Origin: Promicromonospora sp. Populi
GTDB taxonomy: Bacteria; Actinomycetota; Actinomycetes; Actinomycetales; Cellulomonadaceae
Direction of reading: 5' to 3'
NCBI RefSeq assembly: GCF_041081105.1
Contig: NZ_CP163528.1
Span: 4,960,001-5,024,000 of the forward strand
Length of the DNA: 64,000 nucleotides
Shown: positions 33,537-42,019 of the stretch, one piece after another
Layout of the letters: each line of letters begins with the position of its first letter
Numbering within the stretch: the first letter of the stretch is position 1
The notes under the pieces: generated by a model
The model's database searches: none
The model's input: only the letters and a program-made list of their open reading frames with translations
What the model was told of the DNA's origin: nothing
Position numbers and translations under genes: made by a program

Positions 33537-34787
33537 ATGGGGCTTGTGCTGCATATTGACGACTCCGCCTACTCCTGGCCGCTGCTGACGCTCGACGAGT
33601 CCGCGCTGGACCACAACATCGCGACAGTGGCCGGCGCCTTCGCCGCCGCAGGCGTGGAGCACGCGCCGCACGTGAAGACGCACATGTCCCGCGCGATCTG
33701 GGAGCGGCAGGCGGTGGCCGGAGCGTGGGGCGCCACCGTGGCTACGCCCGCGCAGCTCCGGGCGGCGCTCGGCTGGGGCGTCCCGGGCGCAGGTCGCCGC
33801 GTGTTCCTCGCGAACGAGCTGGTGGACCCGCGCGAGATCGCGTGGCTCCGCACCGCACTCTCGGACGGTACCGCCGACGAGGTCTGGGTGTACGTCGACT
33901 CCGCGCGGGGTGTGGACCTGCTCGCGGACGGTTTCGCGGGCGCCGCGCCGGAGACCGCCGCGCGGCTCGGCGTGCTCGTCGAGCTCGGCGTCCCCGGCGG
34001 CCGCACGGGCGTACGCACCGTGCCCGACGCCGTAGCGCTCGCCGGCCAGGTGCCCAACGCCGGCCTTCGGCTGGTCGGTGTCGCCGGTTACGAGGGGCCG
34101 GTGGCGGGCGGCACCAGCGAGGAGGAGCTGGCCGCCGTCGGGCGGTGGTGCGACGGGCTGCGGGAGGTGGGTGCCCAGATCGCGGGCCTCGTCGACGGCC
34201 CCGTGGTGCTGAGCGCGGGTGGCAGCGCCTTCGCCGACGTCGTGACCGGGCACCTCGCTCTCCCGGTCCGGGACGCGGCCGGCAACAGCGTGCCGACCCG
34301 GGTCATGCTGCGGTCCGGCGCGTACGTGACGCACGATCACGGCCACTACCTGCACGCCGACCCGTGGACGCGGATGGGTGTCGGGCCGCTGCGCCCGGCC
34401 ATCACGGTCTGGGCCTCGGTGCTCTCCGCGCCCGAGCCCGGGCTGGTCATCTGCGGCCTGGGCCGCCGGGACGTGTCGTTCGACATCGACCTGCCGACGC
34501 CGCTCGTGCTGCGCTCCCCCGACGACGCCGGGCGCCTGGGCGAGGGCCGCGACCTGGCCGGCGTGCGCGTGACCGCGCTCAACGACCAGCACGCCTACCT
34601 CTCGATCGACCCGGGGGTCGACCCCGCCGTCGGCCCCACCATCGAATCCGGCGTCGACAGCGCGATCGAGCCCGGTGACGTGATCGGGTTCGGGATCTCG
34701 CACCCCTGCACCACGCTGGACAAGTACCGGACCGCCCTGGTGACCCGCGGCGACGACGTCGTCGAGCAGATCACCCTCGACTTCTGA
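33537..34787 (+). CDS. D-serine deaminase-like / D-threonine-aldolase-like PLP enzyme
   Basis: 416 aa from ATG 33537; GTG 33546 is also possible because CAAGAT ends 7 nt before it. The N-terminal alanine-racemase-type barrel carries PLP on the lysine in HAPHVKTHMSRAIW. The C-terminal beta domain has the zinc-type His-Cys pair in GISHPCTTLDKYRTALV, as in DSD1-like D-serine dehydratases and D-threonine aldolases. It should deaminate or cleave a D-amino acid. The ridA gene follows 69 bp downstream, fitting an enzyme that releases reactive enamine/imine products. The amino-acid substrate is not certain. Confidence 0.82.
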   Translation: MGLVLHIDDSAYSWPLLTLDESALDHNIATVAGAFAAAGVEHAPHVKTHMSRAIWERQAVAGAWGATVATPAQLRAALGWGVPGAGRRVFLANELVDPREIAWLRTALSDGTADEVWVYVDSARGVDLLADGFAGAAPETAARLGVLVELGVPGGRTGVRTVPDAVALAGQVPNAGLRLVGVAGYEGPVAGGTSEEELAAVGRWCDGLREVGAQIAGLVDGPVVLSAGGSAFADVVTGHLALPVRDAAGNSVPTRVMLRSGAYVTHDHGHYLHADPWTRMGVGPLRPAITVWASVLSAPEPGLVICGLGRRDVSFDIDLPTPLVLRSPDDAGRLGEGRDLAGVRVTALNDQHAYLSIDPGVDPAVGPTIESGVDSAIEPGDVIGFGISHPCTTLDKYRTALVTRGDDVVEQITLDF

Positions 34788-34856
34788 CAGAGCTCCCGAC
34801 CCGGCTTTCGATGCAGAGCACCAGGTCCAGAGCACCATCCGAGCAAGGAGAACCCG

Positions 34857-35261
34857 ATGACCGCGAAGACCGCCCTCTCGACCCCGGACGCCCCCGCGCC
34901 CGCGCACACGTTCCACCAGGGCGTGCGCAAGGGGCCGTTCGTCCAGGTGTCGGGGCAGGGCCCCGTGGACCCGGCGACGGGGGAGTACGTGCACGCGGGC
35001 GACGTCGCCGCGCAGACCACCCGCACGCTTGAGAACGTGCGAGCCATCGTGGAGGCCGGCGGCGCGACGTTCGACGACGTCGTGATGCTGCGGGTCTACC
35101 TCACCAAGCGCGAGGACTTCGGAGCCATGAACGAGGCCTACGGCGAGTTCGTGACGAAGCACTGCCCGGGCGGCGTGCTGCCCAGCCGGACCACCGTGAT
35201 GGTGGGCCTGCCGCGCGAGGAGATGCTGGTGGAGATCGACGCCCTCGCCATCACCGACTGA
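34857..35261 (+). CDS. ridA: RidA-family enamine/imine deaminase
   Basis: 134 aa. GPFVQVSGQGPVDPATGEYV, then AAQTTRTLENVRAIVEAGGA, RVYLTKREDFGAMNEAYGEF and LPSRTTVMVGLPREEMLVEI are typical; the catalytic Arg lies in LPSRTTV and the acidic residue in VEIDALA. It hydrolyses 2-aminoacrylate and similar intermediates, protecting PLP enzymes. A good Shine-Dalgarno (AAGGAG) precedes the ATG. Coexpression with the upstream deaminase is likely. It is convergent with the DUF4349 gene. Confidence 0.9.
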   Translation: MTAKTALSTPDAPAPAHTFHQGVRKGPFVQVSGQGPVDPATGEYVHAGDVAAQTTRTLENVRAIVEAGGATFDDVVMLRVYLTKREDFGAMNEAYGEFVTKHCPGGVLPSRTTVMVGLPREEMLVEIDALAITD

Positions 35262-35270
35262 CCGGGCGGG

Positions 35271-36242
35271 TCAGTCGGCGGGGGCCGGCTCCGGCTCGGC
35301 GGGCGACGTCGGCCCGCCGGGACGGGCCTTGGCGATCTGCCTGCGGACGCCGATCACCGCGAGCAGCACCAGGCCGGCCACCGCGAGCCACGGGATGATC
35401 GCGCCGAGCACGAGGACTATCACGTTGAACGTGCTGACCAGCGCGCTCCACCCCGCGGTCAGGCCGCCGAGGAACCCGCCGGGCTGCGCCTGGGCCGCAG
35501 GGGTACCTTCCGCAACGATCTCGACGTGCAGGGTGGACATCGCCACCTCGTCCGAGAGCCGGTTCCGCTCCGCGACCCGGGAGTCCAGCTCGGCCTGACG
35601 GGTGGAGAGCTCCGCCTCGATCTCGATGAGGTCGGAGGTCTGGTCGGCGTCGGCCATGAGCTCGCGCAGCCGGTCGGTCGAGGTGCGCAGCGCCGCGATG
35701 CGCGCGTCGAGGTCCTGCGCGGTGCCGGTGACGTCCACCGTCTCGACGTGGCGGTTACGCATCTCACCGAGCTGGTCGAGGGCGTCGAGCGTGGCCGACA
35801 CCCGGTCGGCGGGGATGCGGAGCGTCATCGACGCGCTGCCCGGCTCGTTGTCGGTGGCAGCGAGCTCGTCGCGTGCCTCGACGCGGCCGCCGGCCTCCTC
35901 CACGAGGCGGGCGATCTGCTCCGCGGCATCGAACGGGTCTGCCACCGCGAGCGTCGCGCTGCCGGTGGTGATGAGCTCGCGGTCCACCGCCTCTTCCGGA
36001 GCCTCGGGGAGGCCAACGGCGCCCGCGGCGTCGGCGGCGCCCTCGTCCGCGTACCCCGGTGCGACGGCCTCGCTGCGCTCAGCCCCGCCGTCGGCGGCCA
36101 TATCAGCACCGCCCGCGCCGTCTCCCGAACATGCCGCGAGGGCGACGACGAGGGTCGCCCCGACGACCGTCGCCAGGAGGGCTTGGACAAGTCGGCTCGC
36201 GGGCGGGCCCACGTCCCCCCTGGCTGACCGGTTGCGCTTCAT
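35271..36242 (-). CDS. DUF4349 membrane-associated lipoprotein
   Basis: 323 aa. The signal sequence ends in the lipobox VVALAAC (Cys acylated), followed by a Gly/Ala/Asp linker. DUF4349 spans ~90-300: ITTGSATLAVADPFDAAEQI, TLRIPADRVSATLDALDQLG, a coiled coil (DLDARIAALRTSTDRLREL, IEIEAELSTRQAELDSRV) and a C-terminal membrane helix (VIVLVLGAIIPWLAVAGLVL). It is thus tethered at both ends. Function unknown; the coiled coil suggests complex formation. TACTCT (minus, 36249-36254) ends 6 nt before the ATG. Confidence 0.85.
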   Translation of the reverse strand: MKRNRSARGDVGPPASRLVQALLATVVGATLVVALAACSGDGAGGADMAADGGAERSEAVAPGYADEGAADAAGAVGLPEAPEEAVDRELITTGSATLAVADPFDAAEQIARLVEEAGGRVEARDELAATDNEPGSASMTLRIPADRVSATLDALDQLGEMRNRHVETVDVTGTAQDLDARIAALRTSTDRLRELMADADQTSDLIEIEAELSTRQAELDSRVAERNRLSDEVAMSTLHVEIVAEGTPAAQAQPGGFLGGLTAGWSALVSTFNVIVLVLGAIIPWLAVAGLVLLAVIGVRRQIAKARPGGPTSPAEPEPAPAD

Positions 36243-36254
36243 GGGATGAGAGTA

Positions 36255-36472
36255 GGAGGCGCACGGGGCAGGAACTCACCTCACCCGAGAACCGTGATCC
36301 CTTTGTGAACTTGTAGCCCCCGTGACCGGTTTTTTCTTGGGTTTTGCGCGGTTTTTGATCACGCTACGGTCACGCCGTGCTCGGCGGGCCGAGGTGGGGC
36401 AGGCTCGGATTCGTCAGGCACGTGAAGTAATCCGGATACATCGAGCAGAGAGCGTCCGAGCGCGGGGCAACG
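36255..36472. other. Non-coding stretch upstream of ROK repressor
   Basis: Together with the operator at 36473-36502 it fills the 307-bp gap between the divergent DUF4349 and ROK genes. It contains T-runs (GGTTTTTTCTTGGGTTTTG near 36328-36346), unusual for this GC-rich window. A 69-codon frame at 36322-36531 crosses it but has no coding support. Confidence 0.45.
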
Positions 36473-36502
36473 TGACCCACGTAACAGTCTTGTTACGGGT
36501 CA
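36473..36502. promoter_or_regulatory. Extended inverted repeat upstream of the ROK repressor
   Basis: TGACCC-ac-GTAACA-GTCT-TGTTAC-GGGTCA: two 12-nt arms, perfectly complementary apart from a 2-nt bulge, centred ~62 bp before the ATG of the ROK regulator. It is the likely operator through which the repressor controls itself and perhaps the GlcNAc operon. Confidence 0.6.
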
Positions 36503-36549
36503 TACCCGGCAATGGACAACATCTCTGTTAAGGAGGTCTACTAACAAAC

Positions 36550-37728
36550 ATGGCGACGGCGACAGGACGCAGCGGTACCGGGCGAGAGCTCGGCGCACGG
36601 CTGCGCGCGACGTCCAAGGTGCTCCCCGAGCACGCCAGGGCGCACAACCGGTCCCTGGTGCTGCAGCACCTTTTCCACGAGGGGCCCACCTCCCGGGCCG
36701 ACCTCGCACGAGCCACCTCGCTCACCCGCGTCACGATCTCGGACCTGGTCTCGGTGCTCATCACCGAGGGCCTGGTCGAGGAGCTCGGCACGCGTCCCGG
36801 CCAGCGCGTCGGCAAGCCCGCGATCCTGGTTGGCCTGCGCACTGACGCCTACCAGATCGTGGCGGTGGACCTCACGGAGCACGGCCGCATGCGCGGCGCG
36901 GTCCTGAGCCTCACGGGCGAGATAGTGGTGCGTCGGCAGCTCGACATCGACGGGCGCACGGGCGACGAGCTGGTGGACCTGTTGACCCGCTTCGTCCGCC
37001 GGCTCGTGGCCGCGGCGAACCACCCGGTGATCGGCGTCGGCGTGGGCTCGCCCGGCATCATCGACCTGTACGGCCGGGTCGTCGAGGCGCCTAACCGTGG
37101 CTGGTACGACGTCCCGCTGGCCGAGATCCTGGGCGAGCGCATGGGCCTGCCCGTGCACGTCGCGAACGACGCCAACACGGCGGCGCTCGGCGAGTTCACC
37201 TACGGGGGCGCCAGCTCCGCGATGCTCGTGGTCACCATCGGCGCGGGTGTGGGCGCCGGCGTGGTGGCCGACGGCGTGCGGCTGCACGGTCACGCCGATG
37301 CCGCGGGCGAGATCGGCCACGTCACCGTGGTCGACGACTCCTCGACCGGCTCGGGACGGCAGGCCGAGGACTGTGCTTGCGGGCGCCGCGGCTGCCTCGA
37401 GACCGTCCTGTCCGTGCCGGCGCTGCGGCGCGCGGTCGCTGGCAAGAACAGCCAAGATTCCGACGCCGCACTGGCGTCGGCAGGCCGGGTGCTGGGTGTC
37501 ACGCTCGCCCCGGTCGTCAGCGCGCTCAACCTTACGGAGGTGCTGCTGAGCGGTCCGCGCGACCTGCTCGACGGCCCCCTTCGCGAGGCTGCGCTGGACA
37601 CCATCCGACAGCGCACCATGCCGGCCATCAACTCTGGCCTGCAGCTGCGGATGGCCGCGCTCGACGAGGACGTGGTGCTGGCGGGCGCCGCCGTTCTCGT
37701 GCTTTCCGCCCAGCTGGGGGTCTCGTGA
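36550..37728 (+). CDS. ROK-family transcriptional repressor
   Basis: 392 aa. An N-terminal winged HTH (~25-85: NRSLVLQHLFHEGPTSRADL, ARATSLTRVTISDLVSVLIT) is fused to a ROK sugar-binding fold: VGVGSPGIIDLYGRVVEAPN, VANDANTAALGEFTYGG and the zinc motif CACGRRGCLE. NagC/XylR-type ROK repressors sense a sugar or sugar phosphate; the downstream genes point to GlcNAc(-6-P). TAAGGAGG lies 13 nt before the ATG, a long spacing. An extended inverted repeat upstream is a candidate autoregulatory site. Confidence 0.9.
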   Translation: MATATGRSGTGRELGARLRATSKVLPEHARAHNRSLVLQHLFHEGPTSRADLARATSLTRVTISDLVSVLITEGLVEELGTRPGQRVGKPAILVGLRTDAYQIVAVDLTEHGRMRGAVLSLTGEIVVRRQLDIDGRTGDELVDLLTRFVRRLVAAANHPVIGVGVGSPGIIDLYGRVVEAPNRGWYDVPLAEILGERMGLPVHVANDANTAALGEFTYGGASSAMLVVTIGAGVGAGVVADGVRLHGHADAAGEIGHVTVVDDSSTGSGRQAEDCACGRRGCLETVLSVPALRRAVAGKNSQDSDAALASAGRVLGVTLAPVVSALNLTEVLLSGPRDLLDGPLREAALDTIRQRTMPAINSGLQLRMAALDEDVVLAGAAVLVLSAQLGVS

Positions 37729-37831
37729 GCATCAATGCGCACGTGTCGGCGGTAGGCAGCTCATCGAGTTCACCATGCACCGACTTTCATCAGGCCTGCG
37801 ACGCATTGTCGCTTCCCGGGAGGAACCCCAA

Positions 37832-39124
37832 GTGAACAAGAACCGTCTCGTCGGCGCTGCGGCGTCGGCGATCACCCTGACCCTCGCGCTCAGCGCGTGC
37901 GGTAACGCAGGCGGCACCCCCGCCGCCGAGGAGACCGGACCCGGCGAGGTCCGGGTCTGGATCGTCGGCTCCGACACGCCCGTAGAGGCCCGCGACTACC
38001 TGACGCAGACCTTCGAGGAGGAGAACCCCGGCAGCACCCTCGTCATCGAGGAGCAGGCCTGGGAGGGCCTCGTCGACAAGTACACGACGGCGCTGTCCGG
38101 CTCGGACTCCCCCGACGTGGTCGAGATCGGCAACACGCAGGCCGCCGCGTTCACCTCGGCGGGCTACTTCCGCGAGATCACCGCGGACGAGTTCGAGTCC
38201 CTGGGCGGCTCCGACCTGATCCCCGGCTTCGTCGAGGCCGGCGACTGGGAGGGCGCGCACTACGCCCTGCCCTACTACTCGGGCTCGCGCGTCGTCTTCT
38301 ACTCCGAGCAGGTCCTCGGCGACACCCCGGTGCCGACCACGCTGGACGAGTACGTCGAGACCGCCGTCGACCTGCGGACAGACGACTTGTCCGGCGTCTA
38401 CTGGCCCGGCCAGGACTGGTACAACGCCCTGCCCTTCATCTGGGAGAACGGCGGCTTCATCGCCGAGCAGGCCGAGGACGGCACGTGGGAGGCCGGCTTC
38501 TCCTCCGAGGGCGGCATCGCGGGCCTGGAGCAGATCCAGACCATCATGACCGAGGGTAACAACGCCCCGGCCGACGCCAACGAGACGGACCTTCAGGTCC
38601 CGTTCTGCGAGGGTGCTGTCGGGTTCCTCTCCGCGCCGAGCTGGATCCAGTGGTCCATCAACGCTCCCGAGGAGCCCGAGGACCCCGAGGGTGTGCCGGG
38701 CTGCGCCTCGACGTACGGCTCGGACCTCCAGGCCATCGCCCTGCCGGGCAAGGACGGCGGCGCGGCCCAGGTGTTCGCCGGCGGCTCGAACCTCGCCATC
38801 GCGCAGAACTCGGCCCGTCCGGACCTCGCGCTGAGCGCCTACGAGATCATGCTCAGCGACGAGTACCAGACCATCCTCGCGGGTGCTGGCCTGTTCCCGG
38901 CCAAGACCTCGCTGTTCGAAGCGGTGGACCAGTCCACGTCGATCGGTGTGGCCGCTGCTGAGGCCGCCGCCAACGCCAGGCTCACCCCGGCGTCGCCGAA
39001 CTGGGCCGACGTCGAGTCCCAGATGCTGCTGCAGACCGCCTTCACGAAGATCGCCTCCGGCGAGGACGTGCAGGCCGTGGCCGAGCAGCTCGACACGGAC
39101 ATCGAAGAGATCCTCAACGGCTGA
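37832..39124 (+). CDS. ABC importer substrate-binding lipoprotein (family 1)
   Basis: 430 aa from GTG 37832, with GGGAGGA 7 nt upstream; the longer frame is rejected because the signal peptide begins here (VNKNRLVGAAASAITLTLAL). The lipobox LALSAC gives an acylated Cys. The mature protein has the family 1 sugar-binder fold (QTFEEENPGSTLVIEEQAWE, PDVVEIGNTQAAAFTSAGYF, FAGGSNLAIAQNSARPDLAL). It delivers sugar, probably GlcNAc or a chitooligosaccharide given the neighbours, to the two permeases downstream. Confidence 0.9.
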   Translation: MNKNRLVGAAASAITLTLALSACGNAGGTPAAEETGPGEVRVWIVGSDTPVEARDYLTQTFEEENPGSTLVIEEQAWEGLVDKYTTALSGSDSPDVVEIGNTQAAAFTSAGYFREITADEFESLGGSDLIPGFVEAGDWEGAHYALPYYSGSRVVFYSEQVLGDTPVPTTLDEYVETAVDLRTDDLSGVYWPGQDWYNALPFIWENGGFIAEQAEDGTWEAGFSSEGGIAGLEQIQTIMTEGNNAPADANETDLQVPFCEGAVGFLSAPSWIQWSINAPEEPEDPEGVPGCASTYGSDLQAIALPGKDGGAAQVFAGGSNLAIAQNSARPDLALSAYEIMLSDEYQTILAGAGLFPAKTSLFEAVDQSTSIGVAAAEAAANARLTPASPNWADVESQMLLQTAFTKIASGEDVQAVAEQLDTDIEEILNG

Positions 39125-39145
39125 CCTGAGGTCAGCGCAAGACAT

Positions 39146-39186
39146 CCCGTCCCGCCCGGTGACCCAGACAACCCGGGCGGGACGGG
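39146..39186 (+). terminator. Strong intercistronic hairpin after the binding-protein gene
   Basis: A perfect 14-bp stem, CCCGTCCCGCCCGG with CCGGGCGGGACGGG, and a 13-nt loop, 21 bp after the binding-protein stop and 75 bp before the first permease. Such hairpins in ABC importer operons act as partial terminators or 3' stabilisers, giving more binding protein than permease. There is no T-tract. Confidence 0.6.
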
Positions 39187-39261
39187 ACACCACTGCCCGC
39201 CTGATGCTCGCGGCCGCTCTTCCAGGGGAGGGGCTCCGGCCGCCTCCGAGGAAGACAGGAC

Positions 39262-40209
39262 ATGAGCACCACACTTCTTGATCCACCGGCGCCACCGCGC
39301 CAAGAGACCCGGCAGCGGCGCCGGCCGTCCTACGTGCCCTGGCTCCTGCTCTCGGCCACGATGGTCATCCTCGGTGTGCTCACCGGCTACCCCCTGCTCC
39401 GCCTGGTCGTCATGTCGTTCCAGGAGTACGAGCGCGCCCAGCTCATGGGCCAGCCCGCCGAGTGGGTCGGGTTCGACAACTACGCGGCGATCCTGACCGA
39501 CGTCGAGGGCTTCTGGGCCGTGCTGGCCCGCAGCCTCGTGCTCATGGTCGTCCTCGTGGTCGTGACGATGGTGATCGGCATGCTCGTGGCGCTGCTCATG
39601 ATCCGCGTCGGAAAGGGCATGCGGCTGCTGATGTCCGTCGGCCTGCTGCTGGCGTGGGCCATGCCGTCGCTGGCCGCGACCACCGTCTGGGGCTGGGTCT
39701 TCGACACGCAGTACGGCGTGGTCAACAACCTGCTCACCGCGATCACCGGGGACCGCTGGTTCGGCTACTCCTGGCTGATCAACCCGTGGGCGTTCTTCCT
39801 GATCCTGACCTGCATCGTCGTGTGGGGCGCCGTGCCGTTCGTCGCCTTCACGCTGTACGCGGGCCTCACGCAGATCCCGGAGGAGGTCATGGAGGCCGCG
39901 CAGCTCGACGGCGCGAGCGCGTTCCAGCGCCTCCGGCTCATCCAGGTGCCGTACATCCGCGGCATCATCACGGTGCTCGTGGTGCTGTCGATGATCTGGG
40001 ACCTGAAGCTCTTCACGCAGGTGTTCATCCTGCAGGACATCGGCGGCAACCGTGAGCTGACCAGCACCATCGGCGTCTACATCTACCAGGTGGGTATGGC
40101 CCAGGGGCACTACGGGGTGGCGAGCGCGATCGGCGTCGTCTTCCTGATCATCATGCTGGCCATCTCGTTCCCCTATGTGCGGCGCACGCTGCGGGAGGAA
40201 GTCCAGTGA
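39262..40209 (+). CDS. ABC sugar importer permease 1 (MalF-like)
   Basis: 315 aa with six membrane helices beginning WLLLSATMVILGVLTGYPLL. The coupling EAA loop is MEAAQLDGASAFQRLRLIQV, which docks the ATPase. It forms the channel with permease 2; the genes overlap by 4 nt (GTGA). No ATPase gene is in the operon, so a shared MsiK-type ATPase is expected elsewhere in the genome. Confidence 0.92.
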   Translation: MSTTLLDPPAPPRQETRQRRRPSYVPWLLLSATMVILGVLTGYPLLRLVVMSFQEYERAQLMGQPAEWVGFDNYAAILTDVEGFWAVLARSLVLMVVLVVVTMVIGMLVALLMIRVGKGMRLLMSVGLLLAWAMPSLAATTVWGWVFDTQYGVVNNLLTAITGDRWFGYSWLINPWAFFLILTCIVVWGAVPFVAFTLYAGLTQIPEEVMEAAQLDGASAFQRLRLIQVPYIRGIITVLVVLSMIWDLKLFTQVFILQDIGGNRELTSTIGVYIYQVGMAQGHYGVASAIGVVFLIIMLAISFPYVRRTLREEVQ

Positions 40210-41060
40210 TCAAGATCCGCAAGCGTCTTGCCGACACCGGGTTCGGTTTCCTGGCCATCATCGTCTTCGTGTTCTCGGCCTTCCCCGTGTACTGGATGGT
40301 CAACACGTCGTTCCTGCCGAACAACCGGATCCGCGGCGAGAACCTGTCGTTCTTCCCGACGCCGGACGTGTTCACGCTGAACAACTACCGCGCGGCGATG
40401 TTCGGCGAGGAGCGGGCGCCGTTCCCGCCGGCCGTCGTCAACTCCATCGGGGTCACGTTCCTGACCGTGGTCATCGCCCTGGTCGTGGGTTTTGCCGCGG
40501 CGCTCGCTCTGACCCGGTTCAACTTCAAGGGCCGCCGCACCTTCATCCTGATGATCCTGGTGGTCCAGATGATCCCCGGAGAGGCGATGATCATCTCGCT
40601 GTTCCGGATCATCGACGGCTGGCTCCTGCTCAACACGATCATCGGCCTGACGCTCGTGAACATCGTCGGCGTGCTCCCGTTCACGATCTGGACGCTGCGC
40701 GGATTTGTGAACGGTGTACCCAAGGAGCTGGAGGAGGCGGCGATGATCGACGGGTGTTCTCGGTCCAGCGCGTTCTGGCGCATCACGTTCCCGCTGCTCG
40801 CCCCGGGCCTGGTGGCCACGGGCGTGTTCGCCTTCATCCAGGCGTGGAACGAGTTCGTCATGGCGCTGGTGATCATGCAACGGCCTGACGCGATGACGCT
40901 GCCGCTGTGGCTGCGTACGTTCGTGCAGGCCACACAGGCTACGAACTGGGGTGCGGTTATGGCGGCGGCGGTTCTTATTGCGATCCCCGTGGTGATCTTC
41001 TTCCTGATCGTCCAGGGTCGGATGACCGGTGGTCTGGTCTCCGGCGCGGTGAAGGGCTGA
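40206..41060 (+). CDS. ABC sugar importer permease 2 (MalG-like)
   Basis: 284 aa. Helices start at GFGFLAIIVFVFSAFPVYWM; the EAA motif is LEEAAMIDGCSRSSAFWRIT, followed by PLLAPGLVATGVFAFIQAWNEF, a MalG-type stretch. It pairs with permease 1. Its stop overlaps the ATG of the kinase gene (TGATG), so transport and phosphorylation are coupled in one transcript. Confidence 0.92.
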   Translation: MIKIRKRLADTGFGFLAIIVFVFSAFPVYWMVNTSFLPNNRIRGENLSFFPTPDVFTLNNYRAAMFGEERAPFPPAVVNSIGVTFLTVVIALVVGFAAALALTRFNFKGRRTFILMILVVQMIPGEAMIISLFRIIDGWLLLNTIIGLTLVNIVGVLPFTIWTLRGFVNGVPKELEEAAMIDGCSRSSAFWRITFPLLAPGLVATGVFAFIQAWNEFVMALVIMQRPDAMTLPLWLRTFVQATQATNWGAVMAAAVLIAIPVVIFFLIVQGRMTGGLVSGAVKG

Positions 41061-42019
41061 TGGTTAACAAGAGCGAGTACACGGTCGGCCTCGACATCGG
41101 CGGCACCAAGATCCTTGGCGCGCTACTCGACCCGGCGGGCGAGGTGGTCGCCACGGTGCGCCGGTCCACGGTGCACGGCGCCGATGGGCTTGTCGCGGGT
41201 GCGGCGCAGGCGGTGCGCGACGTCGCCGAGTCCGGCGGGGTGGCCCTCACGGCCGTGGCCGGCGTAGGGCTGGGGATCCCCGGCATCGTCGACCACCGTT
41301 CCGGCACGGTGAAGCACGCGGTCAACCTCGGTGTGCACGACGACGAGCTCCCGCTCGCCGACCTGCTGTCCGCTGAGCTGGGCGGTGTGCCCGTGGTGGT
41401 CGAGAACGACCTCAACGTGGCCGCCGTCGGCGCCGCGCACGTGCTGGAACGGTCGGACGACCAGGCGAGCGGGGCCCGTGAGCACGAGGACCTTGCGTTC
41501 CTCGCGCTCGGCACGGGCCTGGCGTCCGGCCTGGTCCTGGACGGGCAGCTGCGCCGCGGCGCGAGCGGCGCAGCGGGCGAGATCGGGCACGTTCCCGTGG
41601 ACCCGCTCGGGCCGGAGTGCCCGTGCGGGCAGCGCGGCTGCCTGGAGCGGTTCGCCTCGGGCAAGGCGTTGGAGGCGGCCTGGCCGTCGCGGCACGGCAA
41701 GCCGGCGCCGGTCGAGCTGTTCGAGGCGGCTCGGGCGGGCGACGAGGAAGCGATAGCGGTCAAGGACCGGTTCGCCGACGCGACCGCCTCGGCCGTGCGG
41801 CTGCTGGTGCTGACCACCGACGTGCGGCACGTGGTGCTCGGGGGCGGCGTCGCGCAGCTCGGCACGGAGCTGCTGGACGCCGTGCAGGACGCACTGCGCG
41901 AGCAGGCCAAGGTGTCGCAGTTCCTCGGGTCGCTCAAGCTGGCGGACCGGGTAAGGCTTGCGCCGACCCACGTTCCGGTCGCGGCCGTGGGAGCCGCTGT
42001 CCTCGGGAGGAGAAGCTGA
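41060..42019 (+). CDS. ROK-family sugar kinase, probably N-acetylglucosamine kinase
   Basis: 319 aa from the ATG overlapping the permease stop. ATP-binding GLDIGGTKILGALLD, catalytic Asp in VVVENDLNVAAVG, the ROK Glu-His pair in GAAGEIGHVPVD and the zinc motif CPCGQRGCLERF are intact. It phosphorylates an imported hexose. Because nagB follows immediately (TGATG overlap), GlcNAc or glucosamine is the likeliest substrate; glucose cannot be excluded. There is no HTH, unlike the ROK repressor at 36550. Confidence 0.9.
   Translation: MVNKSEYTVGLDIGGTKILGALLDPAGEVVATVRRSTVHGADGLVAGAAQAVRDVAESGGVALTAVAGVGLGIPGIVDHRSGTVKHAVNLGVHDDELPLADLLSAELGGVPVVVENDLNVAAVGAAHVLERSDDQASGAREHEDLAFLALGTGLASGLVLDGQLRRGASGAAGEIGHVPVDPLGPECPCGQRGCLERFASGKALEAAWPSRHGKPAPVELFEAARAGDEEAIAVKDRFADATASAVRLLVLTTDVRHVVLGGGVAQLGTELLDAVQDALREQAKVSQFLGSLKLADRVRLAPTHVPVAAVGAAVLGRRS

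Noticed and set aside
36322..36531. 69-codon frame in the promoter region of the ROK repressor
   Set aside because: It overlaps the inverted-repeat operator, has an Arg-rich composition of random GC-rich DNA, and no recognisable family.
37735..37831. DasR-type operator upstream of the sugar-binding protein
   Set aside because: No sequence resembling the AGTGGTCTAGACCACT-type site was found in the gap; a ROK repressor is present instead.
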